A DNA stretch of 64,000 nucleotides from CBDFHB01 sp965250115 (GCA_965250115.1 CBDFNJ010000001.1:1178001-1242000); one strand, 5' to 3'. Positions 8,736 through 17,804 are shown, counted from the first letter of the stretch. Made by a program: numbers and translations. The notes: generated by a model not told the origin, from the letters alone.

Positions 8736-9953
8736 TCAGGGGGAGCGAGACGATGACGCGACGCGGAGTCGGTTCTCCACCCTGCGAACGCCGAAAGTAT
8801 TTTGAGCGATCATCTCCGCGACCGCGGCATGGATTCGTCGATCGACGACGCCCATCAGAATCACGCCAGAAGCTTCCACGATGATATGGATAGGTGGGTT
8901 CGTGGAGTCGGCGAAGTCGGCGAAGGAGGGATCCTGATAGATCCGATCGAACAGGCGTTTGCGTAGCGCATTGTCGCTCGATACCTCGCTCAAGACCTGG
9001 ATCTCGTTCTCGATGTGGAGGATTCCGGAAACACTCGCGACGCGATTCTCGAGCTCTTCCTTCTTCGACGGCTCTGTCACGAAACCCTTGAGCCTGACGA
9101 CACCCTGCTCCATGCCGAACTGGATGTGGTCGAAGACCGTGTACTCGGGATAGGTGAGAATCTGCTTCACGATGTCCTTGCCGATACGCTCGGCGTTCGC
9201 CGGAGCGAGATCGACAGACGGGACGGCTCTCGTAGGCGCTCGCGCAGGTTCCGGCTCCGGCGTCGTCGGCATCGTTTCAGGCTCAGGCTCGGGTTCAGGA
9301 GGAGAGGTTTTAGGCGTCCCCTTTATCGGCTCTGGCTCTTCGACGACTTCGGCTTCCGGGACCTCTGTCGTCGCAGCCGAGGGAGTTGGTGCCTCAGGTG
9401 CAGGTGGTGTCACTTCCTCGACTGCTGTCTCCGTTGCCGCTGGCGGTTCGGGAGGGACCCGAGGGATGTCGGAGACGATGGGCTGACTCTCGAAGGTGAC
9501 CGAGCGGACCCCCGGGATACGCGTCAGAATGTCGGTGAGTCGGGCCCGACGGTCTTGGTCGGGTGAAGACGCTTCGATGCTAGCGATTCCGTTCTCGACG
9601 AGGATCCGGTCGATGCCCTCGTCGAGCCCCTCTTGCATGAGGACGAACCAGATGTCTTCCTCGAGCTCGGGCGTCACGGAATACCTGAGCTCGAGCGCGG
9701 TCTCGATCTCCTGGACCGCGACCACGCTAAAGGCGGCCTCGACCGCCAAGATCTTCGCCCGGGCGTCCCGCACTTCCCCGCGGAGGACGACGATGGCGTT
9801 GCGAGACGTCACGGTGATGGACTCGGCGCCGAAGTCGGCCGCCAACAGAGCACGTCGTACCTCGCCCTGAAGCTCCTGGTCGGAGCTCGACTGTGGTATT
9901 GGAGAGGCCGCCGCGCTGAACAGAAACAGTACCGCCAGTGGAATGCGCATCAC
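8736..9953 (-). CDS. Exported BON-domain protein
   Basis: 405 residues with a signal peptide (MMRIPLAVLFLFSAAASPIPQ). The N-terminal BON unit (about 25-85) reads ELQGEVRRALLAADFGAES ... RNAIVVLRGEVRD. A low-complexity Pro/Glu/Thr linker occupies about 165-240 (EPEPEPETMPTTPEPEPARA). Two further BON-like units follow, one with VVRLKGFVTEPSKKEELENR and VSGILHIENEIQV, and one ending VRRVENRLRVASSS. BON domains bind phospholipid or peptidoglycan-associated surfaces and occur in OsmY and related periplasmic proteins, so an envelope-stability role is likely. The stop abuts the stop of the split lyase gene (convergent, no spacer). Start at ATG 9953, with a second ATG one codon later. Confidence 0.8.
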   Translation of the reverse strand: MMRIPLAVLFLFSAAASPIPQSSSDQELQGEVRRALLAADFGAESITVTSRNAIVVLRGEVRDARAKILAVEAAFSVVAVQEIETALELRYSVTPELEEDIWFVLMQEGLDEGIDRILVENGIASIEASSPDQDRRARLTDILTRIPGVRSVTFESQPIVSDIPRVPPEPPAATETAVEEVTPPAPEAPTPSAATTEVPEAEVVEEPEPIKGTPKTSPPEPEPEPETMPTTPEPEPARAPTRAVPSVDLAPANAERIGKDIVKQILTYPEYTVFDHIQFGMEQGVVRLKGFVTEPSKKEELENRVASVSGILHIENEIQVLSEVSSDNALRKRLFDRIYQDPSFADFADSTNPPIHIIVEASGVILMGVVDRRIHAAVAEMIAQNTFGVRRVENRLRVASSSRSP

Positions 9954-10189
9954 CTTGTCATACTAGCCCAAAGCTCGACGACCCTTGTCTGCTGGTCGCC
10001 TTGTTGCCGAGCTCGGCTCACGCTGAGAGGGTGGGGCTGCGATCCCAGGCCGCCGTGGGAGCATCCCTACAGTGCAGCGCCCAAGACTCCGCGGGAGTTG
10101 CCGTAAAATGTTGTTTCCAAAGGCACTAGACATGCCTTGCCACCGGCATTCATCTTGCTTTCTTCCCTGTGGGGAGATTCTCGTTCCAA

Positions 10190-11386
10190 ATGATGAAGTT
10201 GTGCTCTCGCCTTGCTGGCGTCGCCTGCGTGCTCCTGGGTTTGGTCTCGAGCGCGGACGCTCAAACGGCGACGGGAACCTATACCGGTGATGGGACCGGG
10301 GCTCGAGCCATCATGAGTCTCGGCTTCCAACCGGACATCGTCATTATTAAGGCCGACAATGCCGCGACGGAGGGCATCATTCGTACATCTACGATGGCGA
10401 CGGGTAGCCGTCCGATCTGGAACGGCTCGGTGCTGCTCGCCAACAACATCACGTCGCTCGATGCCAACGGGTTCACAGTGGGGAGCGACATCCGTGTCAA
10501 CGGCCTGAATGTCTGCGGTGGGGGTGGGGCCCCGTGCGAGTACTACTGGACGGCCTTCAAGGCGGACGCGAACATCGTGGTGGATACTTACTCCGGTGAT
10601 GGTGCCGCGACGCAAGCCATCATGGGAGTCGGTTTCGCCGTCGATTACGTCATGATCTACGGCGACGGCAACAAGTGGCCTCGCAATCGGACGAGCTTTC
10701 CGAGCACGACCGCCTTGGGCGCCGGCGCGAACTTCAGGATTCGCAACGCGGGTGAGAATTCGACGAGCATTCCCTCGCTGGACGCGAACGGCTTCACGGT
10801 CGGAAACGGCAACGGAGACCAGGAGGACGCCAACTCGAGCGGCGTCACCTACCATTACATCGCGTTCAACGAATCGGGGGGGCAAATCAAGGTGGGCTCC
10901 TACTCGGGAGACGGGGCGAACCCTCGTGACGTGAACGGAGTCGGTTTCCAGCCCGCCTATGTTCTCGTCCAAAGCCTCGACGATGGAGATCAGGCGTATC
11001 AAAAGAGCGACCAGATGCCCGCGGCTCAGTCCCTGGATTTCCTGGAGAACTTGATTGTCAACCGGATCGTCGGCTTGATCCCCGACGGTTTTCAAGTCTC
11101 GAGTGACGCCCGAGTCAACAGCAGTGGCGAGGATTATACATACATTGCCTTCGCATCGGGCGGCGGGGCCTCTAACCTGACTGCGGGACACTACCGTTGG
11201 CGGAACGACGACGGGCTGGAGGGCAGCGGCGCGCAGCCCATCCAAGCCACCGCGATCACGGACGATACCACCACGAGCACGACCGACGTCGCTCTCGCCG
11301 GCATGAGCATCACACCGGGTGCGGGCGACTACATCGCCTGGTTCTCAGGCTCGGTCGAGAACTCGAGCGGGACCGACGATCAGTTG
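10190..11386 (+). CDS. Secreted repeat protein, C terminus removed by an IS
   Basis: Signal peptide MMKLCSRLAGVACVLLGLVSSADA, then three repeated units of about 100 residues. Each starts with a GTYTGDGTGARAIMSLGF / DTYSGDGAATQAIMGVGF / GSYSGDGANPRDVNGVGF pattern, continues with (D/A)xVxIxxxDx, and later has LDANGFTVGSD or LDANGFTVGNG and a closing YYWTAFKA / YHYIAFNE / YTYIAFAS strand. Such repeats resemble beta-rich domains of phage-tail or surface proteins (DUF7483-type, from memory). The reading runs into the IS5-type left end at 11387, so the native C terminus is lost; the chimeric frame would stop at 11494 after IS-encoded residues. ATG 10190 is chosen over an upstream in-frame codon because it begins the signal peptide; GGGGAG lies about 13 bases upstream. 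Confidence 0.7.
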
Positions 11387-11450
11387 CCTTGGTGCACAAC
11401 TCGCGATCTCGGTCCACAATTGTCCTGTACTCACGGATTCGAGGTTCCCC

Positions 11451-13085
11451 ATGAGCATTTTGGGTCTACGCGGATTCGTGTGGGTAAGTCCTGACGGAAA
11501 AACAGTGTAACTCATTGTGTGGAAAAGGTATCGAGTACTTCATCAGGTGCTGAAAAGTGGTCCATTTTTAGGATAGGCTAACCGAGTGAAAAATTCCCAG
11601 TCGATCCGCTCGCTGTTTGCGCTGCCAGGTTTCGTGGTGTGCCGGATTGAAGGGTCTATTCGGTGACCGATACGCCCGCGTCATCCAGCTCAAGAGGCGA
11701 AAAAAACAGCTGTGTGCTCTTACTGTGGGCAACGGTGCCGGGGGCGCTATGACAAGCAAGTGTGCCGGGTCCGCGACCTGTCGTTGGCAGGCTGGCGGAT
11801 CTATCTGGAATACGAGCGTTGGCGCGTCAACTGTCCTGGGTGCGGCGGTTTGCATGTAGAACACCTGGACTGGCTGGCGAACAACTCGCGCTACACCTAG
11901 CGTTTTGCGACGCATGTGGGCAAGCTGTGCCGGACAAGGCGGTGGCCGAGATGGAACGTCTGCGCCTCCTAGTTGAAGGGGTCAACAACAAAATCCGTGT
12001 GCTGCAACGACGCGCCTACGGCTATCGCGACGAGGAATATCTCAAGCTGAAGATCGTGGCGGCATTCCTTCCGCCATTACCCAGAAATGCCGTCTTCAAC
12101 CCACACGAATCCGCGTAGACCCAGCATTTTCAAACGCACTCAGCGGAAGTATGTGAAGAAGGCCTATCGCGTGAGGAATTGGCGTGAATATGAGGCGGGT
12201 CTACGCAACCGTGGGAGCCTGACCGTCTGGATCTCGCTCACCGCCGGCAAGCTTGTGAACTGGGACGCGCCCCGGCCGAGGAGGAGGAAACCGGGCCGTC
12301 AACGCAAGTACTCGAACCACGCCATCGAGACGGCTGTCACCCTGGGCATGGTGTTTCATCTGTCATCTAGGCAGAGCGAGGGATTGCTGCGATCGTTGTT
12401 CGCTCTGATGAAGCTAGACAATGATGTGCCCGATCACACCACGATTTCGAGGCGCAAGGCGAAGCTGGGTAAGGTCCCCTTCTACCAAGACAAGCAGAAG
12501 ACGCCGTTGCACATCTTGATCGACAGCAGCGGTCTCGCTGTCCACGCCGGCCAGCTGCGCAGAGCACCAAAGAGCAGGGACTATCGCAAGCTCCATCTGT
12601 GTGTCGACGAGCAGACTGGCGAAGTCGTCGCCGGCGAGCTGACGAGCAAAAGAGCCCGCGATTCATCGCGGGTTGCATCGCTTGTCGGACAGATCGACAA
12701 TCCCATCTCATCGGCCAGAGCTGCCACCGCATACGACGCCAGCGGCGTCTATGAGGCGATCGAGAATCACAGCGCTCATCGCTCGCCGAGGGTGCTGATA
12801 CCGCCGCGCAAGGGCGCCCAGCTCGCATCGGGGCCGGCGAGCAGCCGACAGCGCAATCGCAACATTGCAGCACAAGCTCGGCTCGGCAAACGAAAGTGGC
12901 ACACAGAATCGGGCTACAGCAACCGGAGCAAAGTCGAGACAACGTTCCATCGCTACAAGGCTATCGTGGGCTCAGCGATGCGAGCGAGAGGGTTGGCGGC
13001 ACAGAGAGTCGAGGCAAGGATCGGGTGCAAGATTCTGAACACCATGACGGCCCTCGGGATGCCTGATAGCGAGATGATCGGATGA
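11451..13085 (+). pseudogene. IS5-family transposase, interrupted after codon 4
   Basis: The ATG at 11451 and AGCATTTT are followed by the nested element; the frame resumes at 12131 with KRTQRKYVKKAYRVRNWREY and continues to GMPDSEMIG. DDE-type features are present: LHILIDSSGLAVHAG (first Asp), DTAYD-equivalent here AATAYDASGVYEAI (second Asp), and RSKVETTFHRYKAIVG (Glu). The sequence differs from copies B-D by a few substitutions (Asn for Ser in QIDNPIS, Ala for Asp in the TAYD segment). Without its first codons it is not translated as a transposase. Confidence 0.85.
11462..12122 (+). mobile_element. ISL3-derived non-autonomous element, copy 2 (661 bp)
   Basis: Nearly identical to copy 1 (for example GTTTGCATG for GTGTGCATG in the middle), same length, same perfect ends, same internal deletion and stop. 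It is flanked by AGCATTTT on both sides (11454-11461 and 12123-12130), again an 8-base duplication. It lies inside the transposase of IS5-type copy A, so it moved after that element. Confidence 0.85.
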
Positions 13086-13138
13086 TGGGAGTCGGGGCCA
13101 AGCGAGCTATCGGCCTCTATCGGAGTTGTGCACCAAGG

Positions 13139-13199
13139 CAGCGAATGTCTCATACCTGTCCGGAGCCTCGGCGCCGTCCGCTGCAACGAAACGTTATTT
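13139..13199 (-). other. Half attC-like recombination site
   Basis: On the minus strand, 17 bases after the DUF2442 stop, AAATAAC GTTTCGTTGCAGCGG matches the 5' half (R''-L'') of integron attC sites. The 3' half is absent because IS5-type copy A begins at 13138. The position at the 3' end of the gene pair is where an attC belongs. Confidence 0.45.
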
Positions 13200-13216
13200 G
13201 GCGATTGCGCCAGAGG

Positions 13217-13516
13217 TTAACTCGTCGCCGACGCAACCCACGATTTTGCAAGCGTTTCTAGTTCGGGGCCTAGCTCCGGCCACCGGTACAGAATCGCCGG
13301 GTCAAAATCGGCACCGTTCGGCCAAACGAGAGTATGAGCCTCCGGATCGATTCGCACCCTGTCGAAAAACGCTTGGTCCTGAAGAGGGCCATAGAGCTCA
13401 CCATGGATGACGGGACTGAAGTCGATTACTTGCGACGTTCCGTCCTCGAACTCCACCCGCAGCGTGAAAGGCGCGACGTTCTCGAAATCGGTGACCCGGT
13501 GGATTTCATGGCTCAT
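13217..13516 (-). CDS. DUF2442-domain protein
   Basis: 99 residues: MSHEIHRVTDFENVAPFT, VEFEDGTSQVIDFSPVIHG, and ALPNGADFDP-equivalent here LVWPNGADFDPAILYRW. This is the DUF2442 pattern (a small beta-rich protein, V.F.DG....DF.P.....L..L.D...F..V.......L.WPNG.D..PE.LY). It lies seven bases below the DUF4160 gene. DUF4160/DUF2442 pairs recur on plasmids, islands and integron cassettes and are suspected to be toxin-antitoxin-like; the function is not established. Both genes point toward the half attC site at 13199. Confidence 0.8.
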   Translation of the reverse strand: MSHEIHRVTDFENVAPFTLRVEFEDGTSQVIDFSPVIHGELYGPLQDQAFFDRVRIDPEAHTLVWPNGADFDPAILYRWPELGPELETLAKSWVASATS

Positions 13517-13523
13517 CGCACTG

Positions 13524-13793
13524 CTACCTCAATGGTTCAATCTTAGAGGGCGGGCGCCCACCTTGCAAAGTGTTCCAGCTCGAAATCAGCTCGTCCCGGT
13601 GTAACTCTGCCCACGCAAGGACTAGGCGTTCCTGACGACTTGGGAGAGAACCGGCAATTCGCTCGATTGGGTCGAGCCCATATATACCGACGTACTCCTG
13701 ATAGTACGCGTGAAAATGAGGAAGGTGATGACTGCCGCCGGCCTCGACAAACATCCGGATCACGATTCCGAAGAAGCGCGAGAGCTCTGGAAT
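13524..13793 (-). CDS. DUF4160-domain protein (start codon uncertain)
   Basis: The reading IPELSRFFGIVIRMFVEAGG then HHLPHFHAYYQEYVGIYG matches DUF4160, whose usual start is MP.ISRF.GI.I.M. The codon at the expected Met is ATT (13793-13791). The next usable start is GTG 13763, which would delete the conserved SRFFGI strand. Either translation starts at ATT/CTG, the start is mutated, or the base is wrong. The body is complete to KIEPLR (79 residues from GTG, 89 from ATT). It is the upstream partner of the DUF2442 gene, and 18 bases upstream lies the 3' end of the attC-like site (13811). Confidence 0.7.
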   Translation of the reverse strand: MPELSRFFGIVIRMFVEAGGSHHLPHFHAYYQEYVGIYGLDPIERIAGSLPSRQERLVLAWAELHRDELISSWNTLQGGRPPSKIEPLR

Positions 13794-13810
13794 CAGCTAT
13801 AACTTAGTCC

Positions 13811-13943
13811 ACATAACGTTGTGGATGAGCGGCGTGGCCAGCCCCACAAACCCGGCACTGTGTCACACGAAACCACCCGGCGTTGTTCATTCACTTACGT
13901 TCCCGAAGACAGAGGCCACGTCCGCTCGATCCGTTTGTTCGGC
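13811..13943 (-). other. attC-like integron recombination site (133 bp)
   Basis: Minus strand. The 5' end GCCGAAC (R'') starts 5 bases after the hicA stop, followed by GATCGAGCGGACGTGGCC (L''). The 3' end is GGCCACGCCGCTCATC (L') followed by CACAAC and GTTATGT (R', cf. GTTRRRY). The two arms pair (GTGGCC, GAGCGG, GAT) except for single unpaired bases in the 5' arm, the extrahelical bases typical of folded attC. Both ends also align with the degenerate primers long used for cassette PCR (about 17 of 23 positions each, matched by eye from memory). No integrase gene is in the window. Confidence 0.55.
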
Positions 13944-13948
13944 CGCCC

Positions 13949-14173
13949 CTAAGTCCTACCCAGCAGTTGCTCGACCGTAAGACTGATGTCCTTGGCAATC
14001 TTGCGCAGAAGCGTCGGGGAAATGTCGCGACCAGTGTGAAACGGAACCGTCGTTCCCCGGCCATCCGGATGCCGATACTGCTTGTGGGAACCACGCTGAC
14101 GAATTTCCACGAAGCCGAGGCTCTCGAGACGCGAGGCCACCTCCCGAGGCTTTAGGATCGGCAGGCTACCCAC
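13949..14173 (-). CDS. hicA: HicA-family mRNA interferase toxin
   Basis: 74 residues: LPILKPREVASRLESLGF, then RQRGSHKQYRHPDGRGTTVPFH and DISPTLLRKIAKDISLTVEQL. The GSH motif supplies the catalytic His of the double-stranded-RNA-binding-like fold that cleaves translated mRNA. Start ATG 14173 lies three bases below the hicB stop, so both are read from one transcript. Antitoxin first, toxin second is a common alternative order for this pair. An attC-like site follows immediately, so the pair looks like an integron cassette, where toxin-antitoxin modules are frequent and stabilise arrays. Confidence 0.85.
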   Translation of the reverse strand: MGSLPILKPREVASRLESLGFVEIRQRGSHKQYRHPDGRGTTVPFHTGRDISPTLLRKIAKDISLTVEQLLGRT

Positions 14174-14176
14174 TAT

Positions 14177-14386
14177 CTATCCGACCCGGATAGTCTGTAC
14201 TCCCACGAACTCGGACTGCAGCGTTGGTTCGCCATCCTCGAGTAGCATGCCAACGACTTCTTGCAGGTTGCGCTGCAATTCATCAAGGCTTTCGCCTTGG
14301 CTGTGCGCCCCTGGCCAGCCGGGCACGTAACCGACGAACAAGTCAGTCTCGGGATCACGCTCAACGACAAAGTTGAAGCTTCGCAT
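14177..14386 (-). CDS. hicB: HicB-family antitoxin
   Basis: 69 residues: MRSFNFVVERDPETDLFVGYVPGWPGAHSQGESLDELQRNLQ (partial RNase-H-like fold), with the G..P.+PG....G.....E...N pattern of HicB. It lacks the C-terminal helix-turn-helix or ribbon DNA-binding domain found in longer HicB proteins, so autoregulation may need another factor. GAGGT lies a few bases upstream of ATG 14386. It neutralises HicA by masking its active site. Confidence 0.8.
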   Translation of the reverse strand: MRSFNFVVERDPETDLFVGYVPGWPGAHSQGESLDELQRNLQEVVGMLLEDGEPTLQSEFVGVQTIRVG

Positions 14387-14678
14387 TTGCTACCTCAATT
14401 CCAGGATACGTCGAGCGTACGCCTTCCGTCCACCCTATGTCGGCCGAACGCCGGGTTAAGTGGCGGCGCGGCGAAAGCGCTGCAGAAAACCAAAGACCTC
14501 AGACCAATTGTCTCATGAGTTCGACGAAGACTCTGTGCCGTCCATTTCAACCCGTTGATCCTCATACAGGCTGTCCCTTCCATAAACTCGAGCTGCGTGA
14601 GATTAGCGAGCTGCCTGCAACCAGGATGCTTGGGTCGTCTTCATGTAGGACGTTTCGAGGATCGGCGTCGGCTCTACT
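14387..14678. other. Intergenic stretch, possible degenerate cassette boundary
   Basis: No gene recognised. The minus strand has ACTTAAC (14457-14451, fits RYYYAAC) and, about 50 bases on, CTCGACGTATCC, which is one base short of the usual ...CGTTANNC. The arms do not pair well, so I do not call an attC here. Confidence 0.25.
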
Positions 14679-15816
14679 CAGGGGTATAGGTGTAAGCTGG
14701 CGAGAAGTCCCGTAGCCGTCCCGAGCGGATCGGCTCAAGCAGCGGCGTGTCGAGTGTAATAATGATGGAGACCACCGACCTTTGGAATGGCTCTCACTTT
14801 GCCCATCGCCGGCGACTCTACCCGGCGAGGCTCAGGCGCGTCCTTCTCAAGCGACAAATGAGTCCGGCACGAATGATAGTAGTCGACGTATTTGCGTAGG
14901 ATTCGCCTCAGGTGCCGCTCATCAAGGACGATCACGTGGTCGAGACACTCACGTCGAATGGAGCCGATCATCCTTTCGACGAATGGATTCTGCCACGGGG
15001 AGCGCGGTGCGGTAAGGACCTGCTCGATCCCGAGACCGTCGACGCGAGTATCGAAGTACGCTCCGTAGGTCTGGTCTCGATCCCGTACCAGGTACCGAGG
15101 CGCCGTGTCCCATGGAAAAGCATCGACCATTTGCTGCGCCGTCCACTCGGCAGAAGGATGTTCGGTGACATTGAAATGAACGATACGGCGACGGTCGTGG
15201 CGAAGGACGATGAAGACGAACAGAACTCTGAAGGTTGCGGTCGGCAAAGTGAAAAAATCGAGCGACACCAAGTTGTTTGCATGATTATCGAGAAAGCTCC
15301 GCCAAGTATGGGACGGTGGGGTGCGATGGCGAACCATATACTTGGAGACGGCGGCCTGGGAAATGGAGATGCCCAGCTTCGCCAGCTCGCCATGCACGCG
15401 GGGAGCTCCCCACAGAGAGTTGGCCCTGCTCATGTTCCGAATCAGCTCACGTATTTCGGGAGCGACGCCTGGTCGTCCAGGCCTACGCCGTCGGCTCTTC
15501 CAAGTCCAATATCGTCTGAACCCACAACGGTGCCAGCGGACGACCGTCTGAGGTTTCACGATGACGAGGACGCTCTCCCAGTCAGTCCAGATTCTGCGCA
15601 ACAGCACCCAAAACCCGCGGTCGACATTCGAGAGCCGCGTCCGTTTCACGGAACGGCGGAGGACGGCGAGCTGCTGCCGAAGAGCGACATTCTCGAGAGC
15701 CAGCTCGCGACGAGCCTTGAAGGTAGAGATGAGAGCGCGAACCAACGACGAAATCATGCCGGCAGACCGGAGATTAATCAAGTTTGGTGCGCGCGGATGA
15801 ATAAATAGAAGGCACA
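14679..15816 (-). mobile_element. Integrase-core IS, copy 1 (about 1138 bp)
   Basis: Limits come from comparison with copy 2 at 15975: both start CAGGGGTA(T/G)AGGTGTAAGC and end GATGAATAAATAGAAGGCACA. Within these limits the sequences agree at roughly 95% by eye. I see no terminal inverted repeat. A 5' fragment of a third relative sits at 59900. Confidence 0.65.
14735..15757 (-). CDS. Integrase-core (rve) transposase
   Basis: 340 residues from ATG 15757. It has an N-terminal helix (LENVALRQQLAVLRRSVKR), an HTH-like region (KPQTVVRWHRCGFRRYWTW), then the catalytic core: SLDFFTLPTATFRVLFVF (first Asp), RDRDQTYGAYF (second Asp) and SPWQNPFVERMIGSIRRECLD (Glu). It ends GGLHHYYTRHAAA, an ending shared with the elements at 48716 and 56009. 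The DDE enzyme catalyses strand transfer of its own IS ends. The frame is intact, so this copy may be active. Confidence 0.85.
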   Translation of the reverse strand: MISSLVRALISTFKARRELALENVALRQQLAVLRRSVKRTRLSNVDRGFWVLLRRIWTDWESVLVIVKPQTVVRWHRCGFRRYWTWKSRRRRPGRPGVAPEIRELIRNMSRANSLWGAPRVHGELAKLGISISQAAVSKYMVRHRTPPSHTWRSFLDNHANNLVSLDFFTLPTATFRVLFVFIVLRHDRRRIVHFNVTEHPSAEWTAQQMVDAFPWDTAPRYLVRDRDQTYGAYFDTRVDGLGIEQVLTAPRSPWQNPFVERMIGSIRRECLDHVIVLDERHLRRILRKYVDYYHSCRTHLSLEKDAPEPRRVESPAMGKVRAIPKVGGLHHYYTRHAAA

Positions 15817-15974
15817 CGCCATCAAGTGTTGGTGAGATGACGCTAAGGCATTACGGTGCATTAAGTTACAGCCAAAATAGTGCTCGTGACCTTCGCTGCG
15901 CGCTAAATAGAGAGTAAGCGCCTTTTTTGCAAAGGGATACGTACACATCACCAACAGTAAACAGCGCAAGCACC
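15817..15974. repeat. 158-bp MITE-like repeat, copy 1
   Basis: Same length as the copy at 42628 and about 87% identical by eye. The left end AAGTGTTGGTGAGATGACGC and the right end ACACATCACCAACA form an imperfect inverted repeat (TGTTGGTGA). Inside is a hairpin GCGCT...AGCGC followed by six T residues (terminator-like). It fills exactly the gap between the two integrase-core IS copies. A 14-base stub of the same left end precedes IS5-type copy D (about 60731-60744). Confidence 0.6.
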
Positions 15975-17122
15975 CAGGGGTAGAGGTGTAAGCTGGTGCG
16001 AAGCCCCGCAGCCGTCCCGAGCAGATCGGACTCAAGCAACGCGTCGAGTGTGATAATGATCGAGACCACCGACCTTTGGAATGGCCCTCACTTTGCCCAA
16101 TGTCGGCGACTCTACGCGGCGACGCTCGGGCGCGTCCTTCTCAAGCGACCAATGAGTCCGGCACGAATGATAGTAGTCGACGTATTTGCGTAGGATTCGC
16201 CTCAGGTGCCGCTCGTCGAGGACGATCACGTGGTCGAGACACTCACGTCGAATGGAGCCGATCATCCTTTCGACAAGTGGATTCTGCCACGGGGAGCGCG
16301 GTGCGGTAAGGACCTGCTCCATCCCGAGACCGTCGACGCGACTGTCGAAGTACGCTCCGTAGTTCTGGTCTCGAGCCCGTACCAGGGACCGAGGCGCCGT
16401 GTCCCATGGAAAAGCATTGACCATTTGCTGCGCCGTCCATTCAGCAGAAGGATGTTCGGTGACATTGAAATGAACGATACGGCGACGGTCGTGGCGAAGG
16501 ACGATGAAGACGAACAGAACTCTGAAGGTTGCGGTCGGCAAAGTGAAAAAGTCGAGCGACACCAAGTCGTTTGCATGATTATCAAGAAAGCTCCGCCAAG
16601 TAGGGGACGGTGGCATGCGATGGCGAACCCTATACTTGGAGACGGCGGCCTGGGAAATGGAGATGCCCAAGCTTTGCCAGCTCGCCATGCACGCGGGGAG
16701 CTCCCCAGAGAGGGTTGGCCCTGCTCATGTTCCGTATCAGCTCACGTATTTCGGGAGCGACGCCTGGTCGTCCGGGCCTACGCCGTCGACTCTTCCACGC
16801 CCAATATCGTCTGAACCCACAACGGTGCCAGCGGACGACCGTCTCAGGTTTCACGATGACGAGGACGCTCTCCCAGTCAGTCCAGATTCTGCGCAACAGC
16901 ACCCAAAACCCACGGTCGACATTCGAGAGCCGCGTCCGTTTCACCGAACGACGGAGGACGGCGAGCTGCTGGCGAAGAGCGACATTCTCGAGAGCCAGCT
17001 TGCGACGAGCCTTGAAGACAGAGATGAGAGTGCGAACCAACGACGAAATCATGCCGACATGGTGCCGGCAGACCGGAGACTAATCAAGTTCGGTGCGCGC
17101 GGATGAATAAATAGAAGGCACA
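15975..17122 (-). mobile_element. Integrase-core IS, copy 2 (about 1148 bp)
   Basis: Second copy of the element at 14679, same orientation, separated from it only by the 158-bp repeat. Its right end joins an IS5-type remnant at 17123 with no spacer. Confidence 0.65.
16032..17052 (-). pseudogene. Integrase-core transposase, frameshifted copy
   Basis: Homologous along its whole length to the 14735 gene. The N-terminal 130 residues (from ATG 17052) end in HGELAKLG, after which an extra A near 16672 shifts the frame; the rest (ISISQAAVSKYRVRHRM to the end at 16032) lies in another frame. The catalytic residues are still encoded in the second part, but no full-length protein is made unless the ribosome slips. 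Confidence 0.8.
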
Positions 17123-17447
17123 GCGCCCAGCTCGCATCGGGGCCGGCGAGCAGCCGACAGCGCAATCGCAACATTGCAGCACAAGCTCGGCTCGGCAAAC
17201 GAAAGTGGCACACAGAATCGGGCTACAGCAAACGGAGCAAAGTCGAGACAACGTTCCATCGCTACAAGGCTATCGTGGGCTCAGCGATGCGAGCGAGAGG
17301 GTTGGCGGCACAGAGAGTCGAGGCAAGGATCGGGTGCAAGATTCTGAACACCATGACGGCGCTCGGGATGCCTGATAGCGAGATGATCGGATGATGGGAG
17401 TCGGGGCCAAGCGAGCTATCGGCCTCTATCGGAGTTGTGCACCAAGG
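17123..17447 (+). mobile_element. IS5-type element, 3' remnant
   Basis: The last 325 bp of the 1083-bp element, from GCGCCCAGCTCGCATC to the right end GAGTTGTGCACCAAGG. The left part has been replaced by integrase-core IS copy 2. The right end cuts the gene at 17448. Confidence 0.85.
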
Positions 17448-17804
17448 CAAGAACTCCTTGGAAAAAGTCTCGACGCGCAACACGACCCACGTCCGGTCCG
17501 CTTTCTCATCTGGGGTGAATAGGTGGTGCTCCGTCTCTCCATCGGGACCGAGTGCCACGGAAAGCTCGCCCGGCCCCAGAAACAGGAGGCGCACTTGGGC
17601 GCTCTCGGTCTCGTAAGCGACCTCCATGAACGACGCGGCGTACTTTCCAAACTCACGACGGAAGACGTCGAGGCGATCATCCTTGAACCCAGCCGCGCTG
17701 TCACGGCTGTGGGTATAGACGCTGATCCGGCCAGGCGCTTGCGCTGCCACGCCTCGGGGCGCGAAGAGGCACCAGAGCGCGACCAGGCCCGCGAAACGTC
17801 TCAC
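17448..17804 (-). CDS. Exported protein of unknown function, 3' end lost to an IS
   Basis: GTG 17804 overlaps the AIM24 stop as GTGA, indicating translational coupling. The product starts with a signal peptide (VRRFAGLVALWCLFAPRGVAAQ) and continues ISVYTHSRDSAAGFKDDRLDV, GKYAASFMEVAYETESAQVR and LFLGPGELSVALGPDGETEHH before running into the IS right end at 17447 (after SKEFL). I do not recognise a family. About 119 native residues remain; the lost C terminus is not visible anywhere in the window. Confidence 0.6.

Larger units (their letters stand above)
11387..13138 (+). mobile_element. IS5-type element, copy A (1083 bp plus a nested 661-bp element)
   Basis: Ends CCTTGGTGCACAACTC ... GAGTTGTGCACCAAGG. 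The 1752-bp span equals 1083 (size of intact copies B, C and D) + 661 (nested element) + 8 (duplicated target), which proves the nesting. Bases outside both ends (TTG left, CAG right) could extend the inverted repeat by TG/CA. No target duplication of the element itself is seen: the left flank is the secreted repeat protein and the right flank is an attC-like half site, so this copy probably marks a deletion or recombination joint. Confidence 0.85.

Noticed and set aside
10067..11245. 392-codon frame on the minus strand opposite the secreted repeat protein
   Set aside because: The plus strand has a signal peptide and regular protein repeats; the antisense product has no recognisable features.
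14403..14457. Second attC-like site upstream of hicB
   Set aside because: ACTTAAC fits the 5' core but the 3' core lacks a base and the arms do not pair, so it is not supported.
15778..16035. Small protein encoded by the 158-bp repeat
   Set aside because: A frame is shared by both copies, but it enters unrelated flanks at both ends and has no start signal, so a non-coding repeat is more likely.
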